NCBI GenBank assembly: GCA_003522945.1
Contig: DPHR01000047.1
Span: 1,280 to 7,296 of the forward strand
Direction: 5' to 3'
Source: Clostridiales bacterium
Lineage (GTDB): Bacteria; Bacillota; Clostridia; Oscillospirales; Oscillospiraceae
DNA: 6,017 bases
A program made the position numbers and the translations under genes. Each line of letters opens with the position of its first letter. Position 1 is the stretch's first letter. Below are positions 1 to 6,016 of the stretch, piece after piece. The notes beneath the pieces were generated by a model. It saw only the letters and a list, made by a program, of their open reading frames with translations, had not been told where the DNA came from and made no database searches.

Positions 1-1
1 C

Positions 2-607
<606 letters not shown>

Positions 608-620
608 ACCGATAGAAAAG

Positions 621-656
621 AAAACGCTGTGCGAACGAAAGTTCGCACAGCGTTTT
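621..656. terminator. Bidirectional intrinsic terminator after clpB
   Basis: A perfect 16-bp inverted repeat (621-636 pairs with 641-656) with a GAAA loop, running into TTTTT on the + strand and TTTTCTTTT on the minus strand. It starts 13 bases after the clpB stop. The convergent XRE gene has no better hairpin behind it, so this structure probably ends both transcripts. Confidence 0.93.
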
Positions 657-759
657 TCTGTTAAGAAAAGCTCCCTGTGGCAACACATATGGCGCAGCCC
701 CCTGGCGAATGCTGCTTTGGAGGGTTGCGTTCTGGTCTTATCAAAACAAAAATAGGGCC
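657..759. other. Non-coding spacer between convergent clpB and XRE gene; possible dispersed repeat
   Basis: No gene with a ribosome binding site was found here on either strand. Short reading frames cross it but they have no supporting signals. The stretch has weak internal inverted segments (GCAGC/GCTGC around 696-714) and feels familiar as a recurring intergenic sequence of Clostridia. That is recollection, not a search result. Confidence 0.35.
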
Positions 760-975
760 TTATTTCTCGTCCGTTTCATCCGGTATATACTGCATTATAT
801 CGCTGATATCACAGGAAAGTATTTTGCAGAACATTTCAATTGTGTGCGTGCTGACACTTTCGTTCCGCTTTAGGCGGGTAATCTGTCCGGGGCTGATGCC
901 GTATTTTTTCTTGAGCGCATATTGTGAAATCTTGCGTTTCTTCATGGTATTCCACAATTTATCATACGAAATCAT
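760..975 (-). CDS. Small XRE/Cro-CI family helix-turn-helix transcriptional regulator
   Basis: A 71-residue DNA-binding protein made almost entirely of one Cro/C1-type helix-turn-helix domain. Residues 1-14 (MISYDKLWNTMKKR) form the first helix. The HTH core lies at about 16-40 (ISQYALKKKYGISPGQITRL, then KRNESV). The last helices carry the ICKxLxCDIxDI-like pattern seen here as MFCKILSCDISDIMQYIPDE. This layout matches the short HTH_26-like group common in Firmicutes, many of which are encoded on integrated elements. The ATG at 975 is preferred over an upstream in-frame one at 1038, because a strong AGGGAGGG site (983-990) lies 8 bases before it and the HTH fold needs nothing further upstream. 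It is divergent from the lipoprotein gene, so it may regulate that gene or itself, perhaps through the dyad at 1033-1046. The target is inference. A minus-strand promoter is not clear. Confidence 0.88.
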   Translation of the reverse strand: MISYDKLWNTMKKRKISQYALKKKYGISPGQITRLKRNESVSTHTIEMFCKILSCDISDIMQYIPDETDEK

Positions 976-996
976 GCCAAGTCCCTCCCTTACCTC

Positions 997-1026
997 TTGA
1001 CATGATAACCGAATTTGTGGTATAGC
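997..1026 (+). promoter_or_regulatory. Promoter of the lipoprotein gene
   Basis: A consensus -35 TTGACA (997-1002), an 18-base spacer and a -10 TATAGC (1021-1026) preceded by TG one base away, an extended -10 arrangement. The start of transcription would fall near 1033, about 38 bases before the ATG. The element sits in the 95-base gap shared with the divergent XRE gene. Confidence 0.7.
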
Positions 1027-1032
1027 AATAAT

Positions 1033-1046
1033 GACCAATATCGGTC
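1033..1046. promoter_or_regulatory. Imperfect dyad, candidate operator
   Basis: GACCaATATcGGTC is symmetrical at 12 of 14 bases. It lies at the predicted transcription start of the lipoprotein gene and between the divergent genes, a usual place for a repressor site. Binding by the adjacent XRE protein is only inferred. Confidence 0.4.
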
Positions 1047-1070
1047 TCTATTTTAAGGAGGAGAAATGGA

Positions 1071-1931
1071 ATGAAAAAGAGAATATCTGCGATTTTAGTA
1101 CTGGCTTTATGCGTGTCTTTATGCGGTTGCGGGAAGAGCAGGCAGGTTCAAAGCGTGGAAGAGGCAATTTCTTCTTTGGGAAAAATATCTTTGCTTAGTT
1201 TTGAAGCCATTGAAGAGGCGGAAAAAATGTATGATGCACTCTCCGATGAGGAAAAAGAGAGCGTGGAGAATATCTCTGATTTGAGAGACGCCAGAGAAAA
1301 ATACGATTTTCTGGCTTTTACTGCCAGTAACCGACCGTTCAGCTATGAGTGGATTAATTCCGCAGACGGTGACATCTATGTTTTCGAGTGTACCGGAGAA
1401 GGGACACATGACAATGTTCCCTGCACCTACACGCGGAGCGAAGATGAGAATAACATGGCGATTATCGTTTCGGAAGATGGCGTGGAGGAAAATGTTACTC
1501 TGCGGTTGGAGCTCGGTGGACGAACAGAACTTGTTACCGACACGAAAAGATATCCCTATGTGAGACGGGATGACTACGAAGCTGCTGGCGCGGAGGTCCG
1601 CGCGGAAGTCGAAAAGTACCTTTTGGCACAAGATAACGGGATATGGGTCATTGCAAATCAGTTTATGGTCTTTGGGGAGAATGGAGAGGGAATCGTATTT
1701 GATTCATTTGAAAACCTTAGCAATTCCAAGTATTCCACTATGAAATGGGAGTATATAGATAACGACACGATTCGGATTCGGGCAAACTCTTCCGGCGGAA
1801 ACTATTCTGTTACTGGAGATTTCTCGCTGCTGGGCGATGCGGCACAGCGGCCCATTTTGCTGAATCATGGATCCAAAACCACGGCGTGCGGCAGTTTTAT
1901 CACTTGGGAGGAACTGACCGCTGCGGGCTGA
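1071..1931 (+). CDS. Secreted lipoprotein with N-terminal helical module, function unknown
   Basis: A 286-residue protein with a lipoprotein signal: basic MKKR, a hydrophobic stretch (5-18) and a lipobox-like LCGC with the likely lipidated cysteine at residue 20. The mature protein would be anchored on the outer face of the membrane. Residues about 28-80 form a charged helical module (VEEAISSLGKISLLSFEAIE, then YDALSDEEKESV and LRDAREKY). It matches a pattern I know from many clostridial surface proteins: AIxxIGxVxxxSxxAIxxAxxxYDALSDEEKxxVxNxxxLxxAxxxY. Residues about 88-280 look beta-rich with no motif I recognise. The start is set by AAGGAGG (1055-1061), 9 bases before the ATG. Codon use (ATA, TTA, AGA, AAA) differs clearly from clpB and the ABC operon, suggesting a separate history. 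Its enzymatic or binding role cannot be stated. Terminator 1993-2030 lies downstream. Confidence 0.88.
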   Translation: MKKRISAILVLALCVSLCGCGKSRQVQSVEEAISSLGKISLLSFEAIEEAEKMYDALSDEEKESVENISDLRDAREKYDFLAFTASNRPFSYEWINSADGDIYVFECTGEGTHDNVPCTYTRSEDENNMAIIVSEDGVEENVTLRLELGGRTELVTDTKRYPYVRRDDYEAAGAEVRAEVEKYLLAQDNGIWVIANQFMVFGENGEGIVFDSFENLSNSKYSTMKWEYIDNDTIRIRANSSGGNYSVTGDFSLLGDAAQRPILLNHGSKTTACGSFITWEELTAAG

Positions 1932-1992
1932 TCCATCTCAAAAACTGAGCTGTGCCGGTTTTGCGGCGAATTATTGACTCATCAGAACATTG

Positions 1993-2030
1993 AAAAACCC
2001 CGTCTGCCTCTTTGAAAGCAGACGGGGTTT
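1993..2030. terminator. Intrinsic terminator shared by the lipoprotein and small-peptide genes
   Basis: A perfect 13-bp stem (1995-2007 with 2018-2030) and a 10-base loop. On the minus strand it ends in TTTTT, so it is a good terminator for the 32-residue peptide gene 34 bases upstream in that direction. On the + strand only TTT follows, giving a weaker stop for the lipoprotein transcript. Confidence 0.85.
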
Positions 2031-2064
2031 GTGTGCAGGGCATTTTTATACGACCTTCAGTGCA

Positions 2065-2163
2065 TTATATGAACAGCGGGGCGAAGATCGCGATCAGGGC
2101 AACGATCGTTGCGCACTGAATGACGGTGACGGCGGTGGACATGTACTTGGGAACGGTATTCAT
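2065..2163 (-). CDS. Small hydrophobic membrane peptide of 32 residues, unknown
   Basis: The reading frame codes for a 32-residue peptide that begins MNTVPKYMST and continues as one hydrophobic segment (about residues 11-32, including VTVIQCATIVALIAIFAPLF), with a single net positive charge (K6) before it. This predicts one membrane span with the N-terminus probably in the cytoplasm. Support comes from expression signals rather than homology. A GGAGGA site (2171-2176) lies 7 bases before the ATG. A promoter with TTGACT, a 17-base spacer and extended TAATAT lies at 2204-2232. A terminator with a good U-tract starts 34 bases after the stop. It is thus a complete single-gene unit, transcribed towards the lipoprotein gene. 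Cys17 and Gln16 inside the span are notable. I do not recognise the family. Options are a small accessory subunit of a membrane complex, a type I toxin-like peptide or a leader peptide; nothing decides between them. Confidence 0.75.
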   Translation of the reverse strand: MNTVPKYMSTAVTVIQCATIVALIAIFAPLFI

Positions 2164-2170
2164 TGTTTCT

Positions 2171-2176
2171 TCCTCC
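2171..2176 (-). promoter_or_regulatory. Ribosome binding site of the small-peptide gene
   Basis: GGAGGA on the minus strand, 7 bases upstream of the ATG at 2163. Near-ideal sequence and spacing are a main reason for accepting such a short gene. Confidence 0.8.
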
Positions 2177-2203
2177 AAATGAATTATTATTTAGTATGGA
2201 CGG

Positions 2204-2232
2204 ATATTAACACCGGCCACTCATAAAGTCAA
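2204..2232 (-). promoter_or_regulatory. Strong sigma-A-type promoter of the small-peptide gene
   Basis: On the minus strand: -35 TTGACT (2227-2232), a spacer of exactly 17 bases and -10 TAATAT (2204-2209) preceded by TGT, which supplies an extended -10. Transcription should begin near 2197, giving a leader of about 34 bases. This is the best promoter in the window. Confidence 0.87.
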
Positions 2233-2240
2233 GCCTGTTT

Positions 2241-2301
2241 ACGAATAAAATTCGGAGATTTATGAAATTTATGAATCGTGAACGGGGAAACACGAATAAA
2301 A
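2241..2301. repeat. AT-rich repeat cluster upstream of the small-peptide promoter
   Basis: Three patterns are seen directly: an inverted repeat CGAAT-AAA-ATTCG (2242-2254), a perfect tandem 9-mer ATTTATGAA twice (2258-2266 and 2267-2275), and a direct repeat ACGAATAAAA (2241-2250 and 2292-2301). They lie about 45-105 bases upstream of the predicted transcription start, where an UP element or activator sites would be. No gene was found between 2233 and 2331. Confidence 0.45.
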
Positions 2302-2331
2302 ATGAATATACTGTGGATTTTGACAATGAAT

Positions 2332-2373
2332 AAAAACAAATGTCCGGCGGACAGAGAACCGGCGGACATTTGT
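2332..2373 (-). terminator. Intrinsic terminator of the ABC transporter-hydrolase operon
   Basis: 2336-2346 pairs with 2363-2373 (11 bp), followed inward by a G-G mismatch and three more pairs around an 8-base loop. On the minus strand the stem runs into TTTTTA. It begins 20 bases after the hydrolase stop codon, so it closes the minus-strand operon. Confidence 0.87.
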
Positions 2374-2392
2374 CGGGAAATGCTTTGGGATA

Positions 2393-3832
2393 TCAGATCG
2401 CGATCGGCACGGCGTCCGGCTCGATGGGGCAGACGTAGCCGGATCCAGCTCGCCCGGCGTATTCCTCGCGGGCCTTTTGCAGCAGCGCGGGATCGTCAAT
2501 GAGTGCGATGACGGCGGCTGCCAGAGTTTTTCCGGCGCAGAGGATCGCCTTGTGTGCAAGGGATGTTTTCCCACAGGCAACGACCTGCCACGAATGGCCC
2601 GGCACGCCCGCCGGCCACGCGGCGATAAGCGCCTGCGCTGTCGGCGTCTGCCAGCTCACGTCGCCGACGTCCGTGCTGCCGGGGAGAAAGCCCTCGCCGG
2701 AGTAGAGAGGGAGGAGGAAGTCGTTCATGGGCTTGGTCATATTCTCTGAAAGCGCACGGGATTCTTTGGCGATTTCGCTGTCAAACTTTGCGCCGATGCC
2801 GGGAGCGCGCGTCTGCGGCGGGAATGTCCGGCAGAGCGACGAGGCAAAGGCAAGCTCCTCCGCCGTATACTGCGGTACGCCGGTTTCGGCGAACGAGGCG
2901 TGCAGCAGCGCTTCGAGCGTGAAGTTCGGAAGCGTTTCCGCCGTGCCGTCGATGAATACGCGCTCGTAGCTTGTCCCGGTCATAAGCGCCGCGCCCTCGG
3001 CGATGGCGTCCACGCGCTTCTGGAGCTTTACGGAATCGGCGACCTTGTTGGCGCGGACCATGTAGAGCACCGAGGCGTTCGCCTGCACGACGTTCGGCGA
3101 CACGCCGCCCGCGTCCGTGATGGCATAGTGGATGCGGCAGTCGTCGGTCATGTGCTCGCGCAGAAACTGCACGCCGATGTTCATAAGCTCCACAGCGTCG
3201 AGCGCGCTGCGCCCGTTGTGCGGGTCTCCGGCGGCGTGCGAGGCGACGCCGTGGAATTTATAGAGCACCTGAATGCAGGAGTTGTTCGTGCCGGTGGATA
3301 CCTCGTTCGTGTCGGACGGGTGCCAGGTGAGCGCGGCGTCGAGCCCGTACCAGAGCCCCTCGCGCGCCATATATGCCTTGGCCGCGCCGCCTTCCTCGCC
3401 GGGGCAACCGAAGAAAACGACGGTGCCGGGCTTTCCGCTCGCGGCGAGATACTCCTTTACCGCCGCGGCGGCGGCGAGCGAACCGGCGCCGAGCAGATTG
3501 TGGCCGCAGCCGTGGCCGTTTCCGCCGGGGGTTACGCTCTGCGCTTCGGCAACGCCGCTTTGCTGCGAGAGGCCGGAGAGCGCGTCAAACTCGCCGAGGA
3601 TGCCGATCACCGGATGGCCGGAGCCGTAGGAGCCGGAAAACGCCGTTTCAATGCCGCAGAGGTTCTTCTGCACCGTGAAGCCCAGCTTTTCCAGCGCGTC
3701 CGTATAGAGCGCGGCGGCCTTGAATTCCTTGAGCGAAAGCTCCGGCTCGTCCCAGATCGCGTCGGAGATCGCGGTGAAAGTATTTGCGTGCGCGTCGATC
3801 GTATGCAGCGCGGCTTTTTTGATTTCGTTCAT
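2393..3832 (-). CDS. AbgB-like M20 family metal-dependent amidohydrolase
   Basis: A 479-residue cytoplasmic hydrolase that should release an amino acid from an N-acyl, aminobenzoyl or dipeptide-like compound. Matching stretches to E. coli AbgB (p-aminobenzoyl-glutamate hydrolase subunit B) run along its length: GLSQQSG (87-93), TPGGNGHGCGHNLLG (101-115), CPGEEGG (143-149), LTWHP (168-172), GGVSPNVVQA (242-251) and STDVGDVSW (386-394). Likely metal and catalytic residues include H107, H111, E146, E147, H171 and a C-terminal histidine (H413 or H427). An insert between the two halves of the catalytic domain (about 183-300) is the usual dimerisation lid, with H199 likely at the active site. The ATG at 3832 is chosen over a longer frame because AAGGTG (3840-3845) is 7 bases upstream and AbgB alignment starts at MNEI. 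It begins one base after the ATPase stop (TGATATG), so it is probably translationally coupled. No AbgA-like partner or AbgT transporter is in the window. The exact substrate is unknown. Confidence 0.93.
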   Translation of the reverse strand: MNEIKKAALHTIDAHANTFTAISDAIWDEPELSLKEFKAAALYTDALEKLGFTVQKNLCGIETAFSGSYGSGHPVIGILGEFDALSGLSQQSGVAEAQSVTPGGNGHGCGHNLLGAGSLAAAAAVKEYLAASGKPGTVVFFGCPGEEGGAAKAYMAREGLWYGLDAALTWHPSDTNEVSTGTNNSCIQVLYKFHGVASHAAGDPHNGRSALDAVELMNIGVQFLREHMTDDCRIHYAITDAGGVSPNVVQANASVLYMVRANKVADSVKLQKRVDAIAEGAALMTGTSYERVFIDGTAETLPNFTLEALLHASFAETGVPQYTAEELAFASSLCRTFPPQTRAPGIGAKFDSEIAKESRALSENMTKPMNDFLLPLYSGEGFLPGSTDVGDVSWQTPTAQALIAAWPAGVPGHSWQVVACGKTSLAHKAILCAGKTLAAAVIALIDDPALLQKAREEYAGRAGSGYVCPIEPDAVPIAI

Positions 3833-3833
3833 A

Positions 3834-4598
3834 TCACAACACCTTGGAAAGAAAATCCTGCAAACGGGCGCTTTGCGGGTGCTGGAAGATGTCTTCCGGC
3901 GTGCCCTGCTCCACGATGCGCCCCTCGTCCATGAATACGACGCGGTTGCCGACCTCGCGGGCAAAGCCCATTTCGTGCGTCACGACGACCATCGTCATGC
4001 CGTCGCGGGCGAGCTGCTTCATAACGTCGAGCACCTCACCGACCATTTCGGGGTCAAGCGCGCTCGTCGGTTCGTCAAAGAGCATCACGTCCGGCTCCAT
4101 GGCGAGCGCGCGCACGATGGCGACGCGCTGCTTCTGCCCGCCGGAGAGCTGCGAGGGGTAAGCGTCGGCGCGGTCGGCGAGTCCGACACGCTCCAAAAGC
4201 TCCACGGCCTTTGCCTTTGCCACGGCCTTGTCCGCTTTTTTTACAAGAATGGGGGAGATGGTCAGATTTTCGAGCACCGTTTTATGCGGGAAAAGATTGA
4301 AGTGCTGGAACACCATGCCCATCTTCCGGCGGTGCGCGTCGAGATCGATCTTCTTTCCCTGCGCGTTTTTCTTCTTCGTGATATCCGTTCCTTCGACGAT
4401 CACGCTGCCGGAGGTCGGCGTTTCAAGCAGGTTGAGCGAGCGCAGGAACGTGGACTTGCCGCTGCCGGAGGGACCGATGATGACGATCACGTCGCCCTTG
4501 CAGATCGTGAGACTCACACCGTCGAGCGCTTTGACCGTACCGTCGCGGAAGTGTTTGCAGAGGTCTTTGACCTCAATGAGCGTTTCACCGGTCTGCAC
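3834..4598 (-). CDS. Polar amino acid ABC transporter ATP-binding protein (GlnQ-type)
   Basis: A 254-residue ATPase that powers import by the permease encoded just upstream, working as a dimer on the cytoplasmic face. All motifs are intact: Walker A GPSGSGKST (42-50), Q-loop Q98 in MVFQHFNLFPH, signature LSGGQ (151-155), Walker B VMLFDE (171-176), D-loop SALD (179-182) and switch histidine H208. The QHFNLFPHKTVLENL and ALAMEPDVMLFDEPTSALDP stretches are typical of the GlnQ/HisP/ArtP group, and the length is standard. The start codon is GTG at 4598, fixed by AAAGGAGG (4606-4613) 7 bases upstream. The gene overlaps the end of the permease gene by 14 bases, which suggests translational coupling. 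Family assignment is secure; the substrate cannot be read from this subunit. Confidence 0.96.
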   Translation of the reverse strand: MQTGETLIEVKDLCKHFRDGTVKALDGVSLTICKGDVIVIIGPSGSGKSTFLRSLNLLETPTSGSVIVEGTDITKKKNAQGKKIDLDAHRRKMGMVFQHFNLFPHKTVLENLTISPILVKKADKAVAKAKAVELLERVGLADRADAYPSQLSGGQKQRVAIVRALAMEPDVMLFDEPTSALDPEMVGEVLDVMKQLARDGMTMVVVTHEMGFAREVGNRVVFMDEGRIVEQGTPEDIFQHPQSARLQDFLSKVL

Positions 4599-5268
4599 GG
4601 CTCATCCTCCTTTCAAAGAATCCGAACAGTTTGCTGAGCAGGAACGTCAGAATAAAATAAATGACGCCGACGATCACGAGCGGCTCCAGAGGCAGATAGC
4701 TTGCGCCGCGCACGATGAGATACTGTGTCATGAGATCGCCGATAAAGAACGTGGACGCGAGCGAGGTGTCCTTCACGATCATGATAAACTCGTTGCCGAG
4801 CGCGGGAAGGATCGTTTTGAGCGCCTGCGGCACGAGAATGTACCAGGTGCGCTGGAACGAATTCATGCCGAGACTCATGGCCGCCTCGCTCTGCCCGGCG
4901 TCTACCGACTGAATGCCCGAGCGGATGACCTCGGAGACGTAGGCGGCGCTGTTGCAGACGAGCGCGATGGCGATGCAGAGAAATTTCTGCTTATTGAGCG
5001 CCGGAATGAGCGCGGGCAGGGCAAAGAAAAAGAAATAGAGCTGCAGAAGCATCGGCGTGCCGCGGATGATCTCGATGTAAGCTGTGGAAAGCCAGCGCAG
5101 CGGCGCGATCTTGGAAAGCTTCATTCCCGCGAGCAGGCAGGCGATCACCGCGCCGAACGCCACCGTGATCGCGGCGAGCAGCAGCGTATACGATACGCCG
5201 GTCACCAGAAACTTTTCCCAGTATTTGGTGAACAGCTTGACGATGTTTTCAAACTTTATGAAACTCAT
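4585..5268 (-). CDS. Polar amino acid ABC transporter permease (HisM/GlnP-type)
   Basis: A 227-residue membrane protein of the HisMQ family, probably forming a homodimeric channel because only one permease gene is present. Hydrophobic spans lie at roughly 22-47, 72-92, 96-115, 155-178 and 193-217. Family signatures: RGTPMLLQLYFFFF (69-82), EVIRSGIQSVDAGQSEAAMS (113-132) and the EAA loop that docks on the ATPase, running from E128 through G134 to LVPQALKTILP (145-155). The ATG at 5268 has GAAGGA (5276-5281) 7 bases upstream. It follows the binding-protein gene by 64 bases containing a hairpin, and overlaps the ATPase gene at its 3' end. Length and motifs are normal. Confidence 0.95.
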   Translation of the reverse strand: MSFIKFENIVKLFTKYWEKFLVTGVSYTLLLAAITVAFGAVIACLLAGMKLSKIAPLRWLSTAYIEIIRGTPMLLQLYFFFFALPALIPALNKQKFLCIAIALVCNSAAYVSEVIRSGIQSVDAGQSEAAMSLGMNSFQRTWYILVPQALKTILPALGNEFIMIVKDTSLASTFFIGDLMTQYLIVRGASYLPLEPLVIVGVIYFILTFLLSKLFGFFERRMSRADR

Positions 5269-5287
5269 GGACGGATCCTTCCCCTCC

Positions 5288-5316
5288 GCCCGCCGGAGAG
5301 ATCCCCTACGGCGGGC
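5288..5316 (-). other. Hairpin between binding-protein and permease genes
   Basis: An 8-bp perfect GC-rich stem (5288-5295 with 5309-5316, GCCCGCCG/CGGCGGGC) and a 13-base loop, without a T-run. In binding-protein operons such structures often protect the upstream mRNA or partly stop transcription, so that the binding protein is made in excess. That role here is inference. Confidence 0.6.
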
Positions 5317-5332
5317 AGCTTGTTATTTGCAA

Positions 5333-6016
5333 TCAGTCTTCAACGCTTACTTCGGCGGCGTTCTCCGACTTGGCAAGCGCGACGGCGTCTTCGTACCATG
5401 TGCCGTACAGTCCGTCGGCATAGGCCTTGGCGAGAGCTTCGTTGACAACGTTCAGCAGCGCGGTCTCGCCTTTGGTGATGAGAATGACGTTCGCCTCATA
5501 CTCGGCGGCAACTTCAAATTCCCAGGGGCAGATCATAAGATCGGGGTTGGAATCAAGGATCATTTCGGCATTGCCCTTCGCAACGGCCAGCGCCTCGATG
5601 CTGCCGTTCTGCAGCTCCAGCACGCCAACGCCGAGATCGCCGATGGTGATGGGGTTCGCGTCGGGCAGCTGGGAGGTGAGGAGATTCATCTGGAGCGAGG
5701 CGTTCTGCGCGCCGACATCCACGCCGGAGAAGTCCTCGGCGGAGGTGTACTTGTCGGCGTCGGTCTTTTTGATGAGGATGACCTGCTCGGTCTCGTTATC
5801 GCCGGCGTAGTAGTAATCGGAGATCTCGTAGTTCTCGCTGCGCTCCTCCGTCCAGGAGTAGCCGGAAATGGACATCGGCACGGAGCCGGTGTAAACGGCG
5901 GTCTGGCAGGCGTCAAAGCTCATCGGCTCAATGACAAGATCCACGCCGATGTACTCGGCGATGTACTTGGCGAGCGTCACGTCAAAGCCGACGTACTGCT
6001 CCTGCCCGTCCTTGGA
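5333..6016 (-). CDS. Extracellular solute-binding protein, family 3 (SBP_bac_3), 5' end outside window
   Basis: This is the C-terminal 227 codons of the receptor for the downstream permease and ATPase; the signal peptide and first strand lie beyond the window edge. The reading frame is open to the edge, so the in-frame GTG at 5980 is an internal valine in the conserved YVGFDVTLAKYIAEYIGVDL stretch, not a start. Other family hallmarks: VIEPMSFDACQTAVYTG, the carboxylate-binding SGYSWTEER (arginine codon 5840-5842) and the YYYAG that follows it. In family members a pattern like DAxxxD supplies the acidic residue that binds the ligand's alpha-amino group. The matching stretch here is GSIEALAVAKGN, with alanine (codon 5579-5581) where that second aspartate should be. 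The ligand may therefore lack a free amino group. Family assignment is secure; the substrate is open. It is the first visible gene of the operon. Confidence 0.94.
   Translation of the reverse strand, partial: SKDGQEQYVGFDVTLAKYIAEYIGVDLVIEPMSFDACQTAVYTGSVPMSISGYSWTEERSENYEISDYYYAGDNETEQVILIKKTDADKYTSAEDFSGVDVGAQNASLQMNLLTSQLPDANPITIGDLGVGVLELQNGSIEALAVAKGNAEMILDSNPDLMICPWEFEVAAEYEANVILITKGETALLNVVNEALAKAYADGLYGTWYEDAVALAKSENAAEVSVED

Noticed and set aside
976..1038. Longer XRE protein starting at 1038
   Set aside because: The extra 21 residues lie in the promoter region, are not part of the HTH fold, and the ATG at 975 has a far better ribosome binding site.
976..1060. Minus-strand promoter for the XRE gene
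   Set aside because: Only poor matches were found (a TATCAT with no well-spaced -35), so no separate feature is claimed.
1119..1631. Minus-strand frame of 170 codons inside the lipoprotein gene
   Set aside because: No ribosome binding site, and the product has no recognisable domain; the + strand frame has a signal peptide and a known module.
1950..1985. Separate + strand terminator right after the lipoprotein gene
   Set aside because: Only a 4-bp GCCG/CGGC pairing was found, too short to count; the 13-bp hairpin at 1995-2030 is the likely stop.
1990..2226. + strand frame of 78 codons over the terminator and small-peptide gene
   Set aside because: Its start lies in the terminator hairpin and no translation signal is present; the minus-strand peptide explains the region better.
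3833..3964. N-terminal extension of the hydrolase to an upstream in-frame start
   Set aside because: The extension is the ATPase gene's 3' end read in another frame, is arginine/serine-rich, and a better start with a ribosome binding site exists at 3832.
2900..5445. Long + strand reading frames (about 300-400 codons at 2900-3934, 3720-4637 and 4228-5445) opposite the transporter operon
   Set aside because: They lie antisense to genes with complete family motifs, have arginine- or alanine-rich or patternless products and lack ribosome binding sites; GC-rich coding DNA produces such frames.
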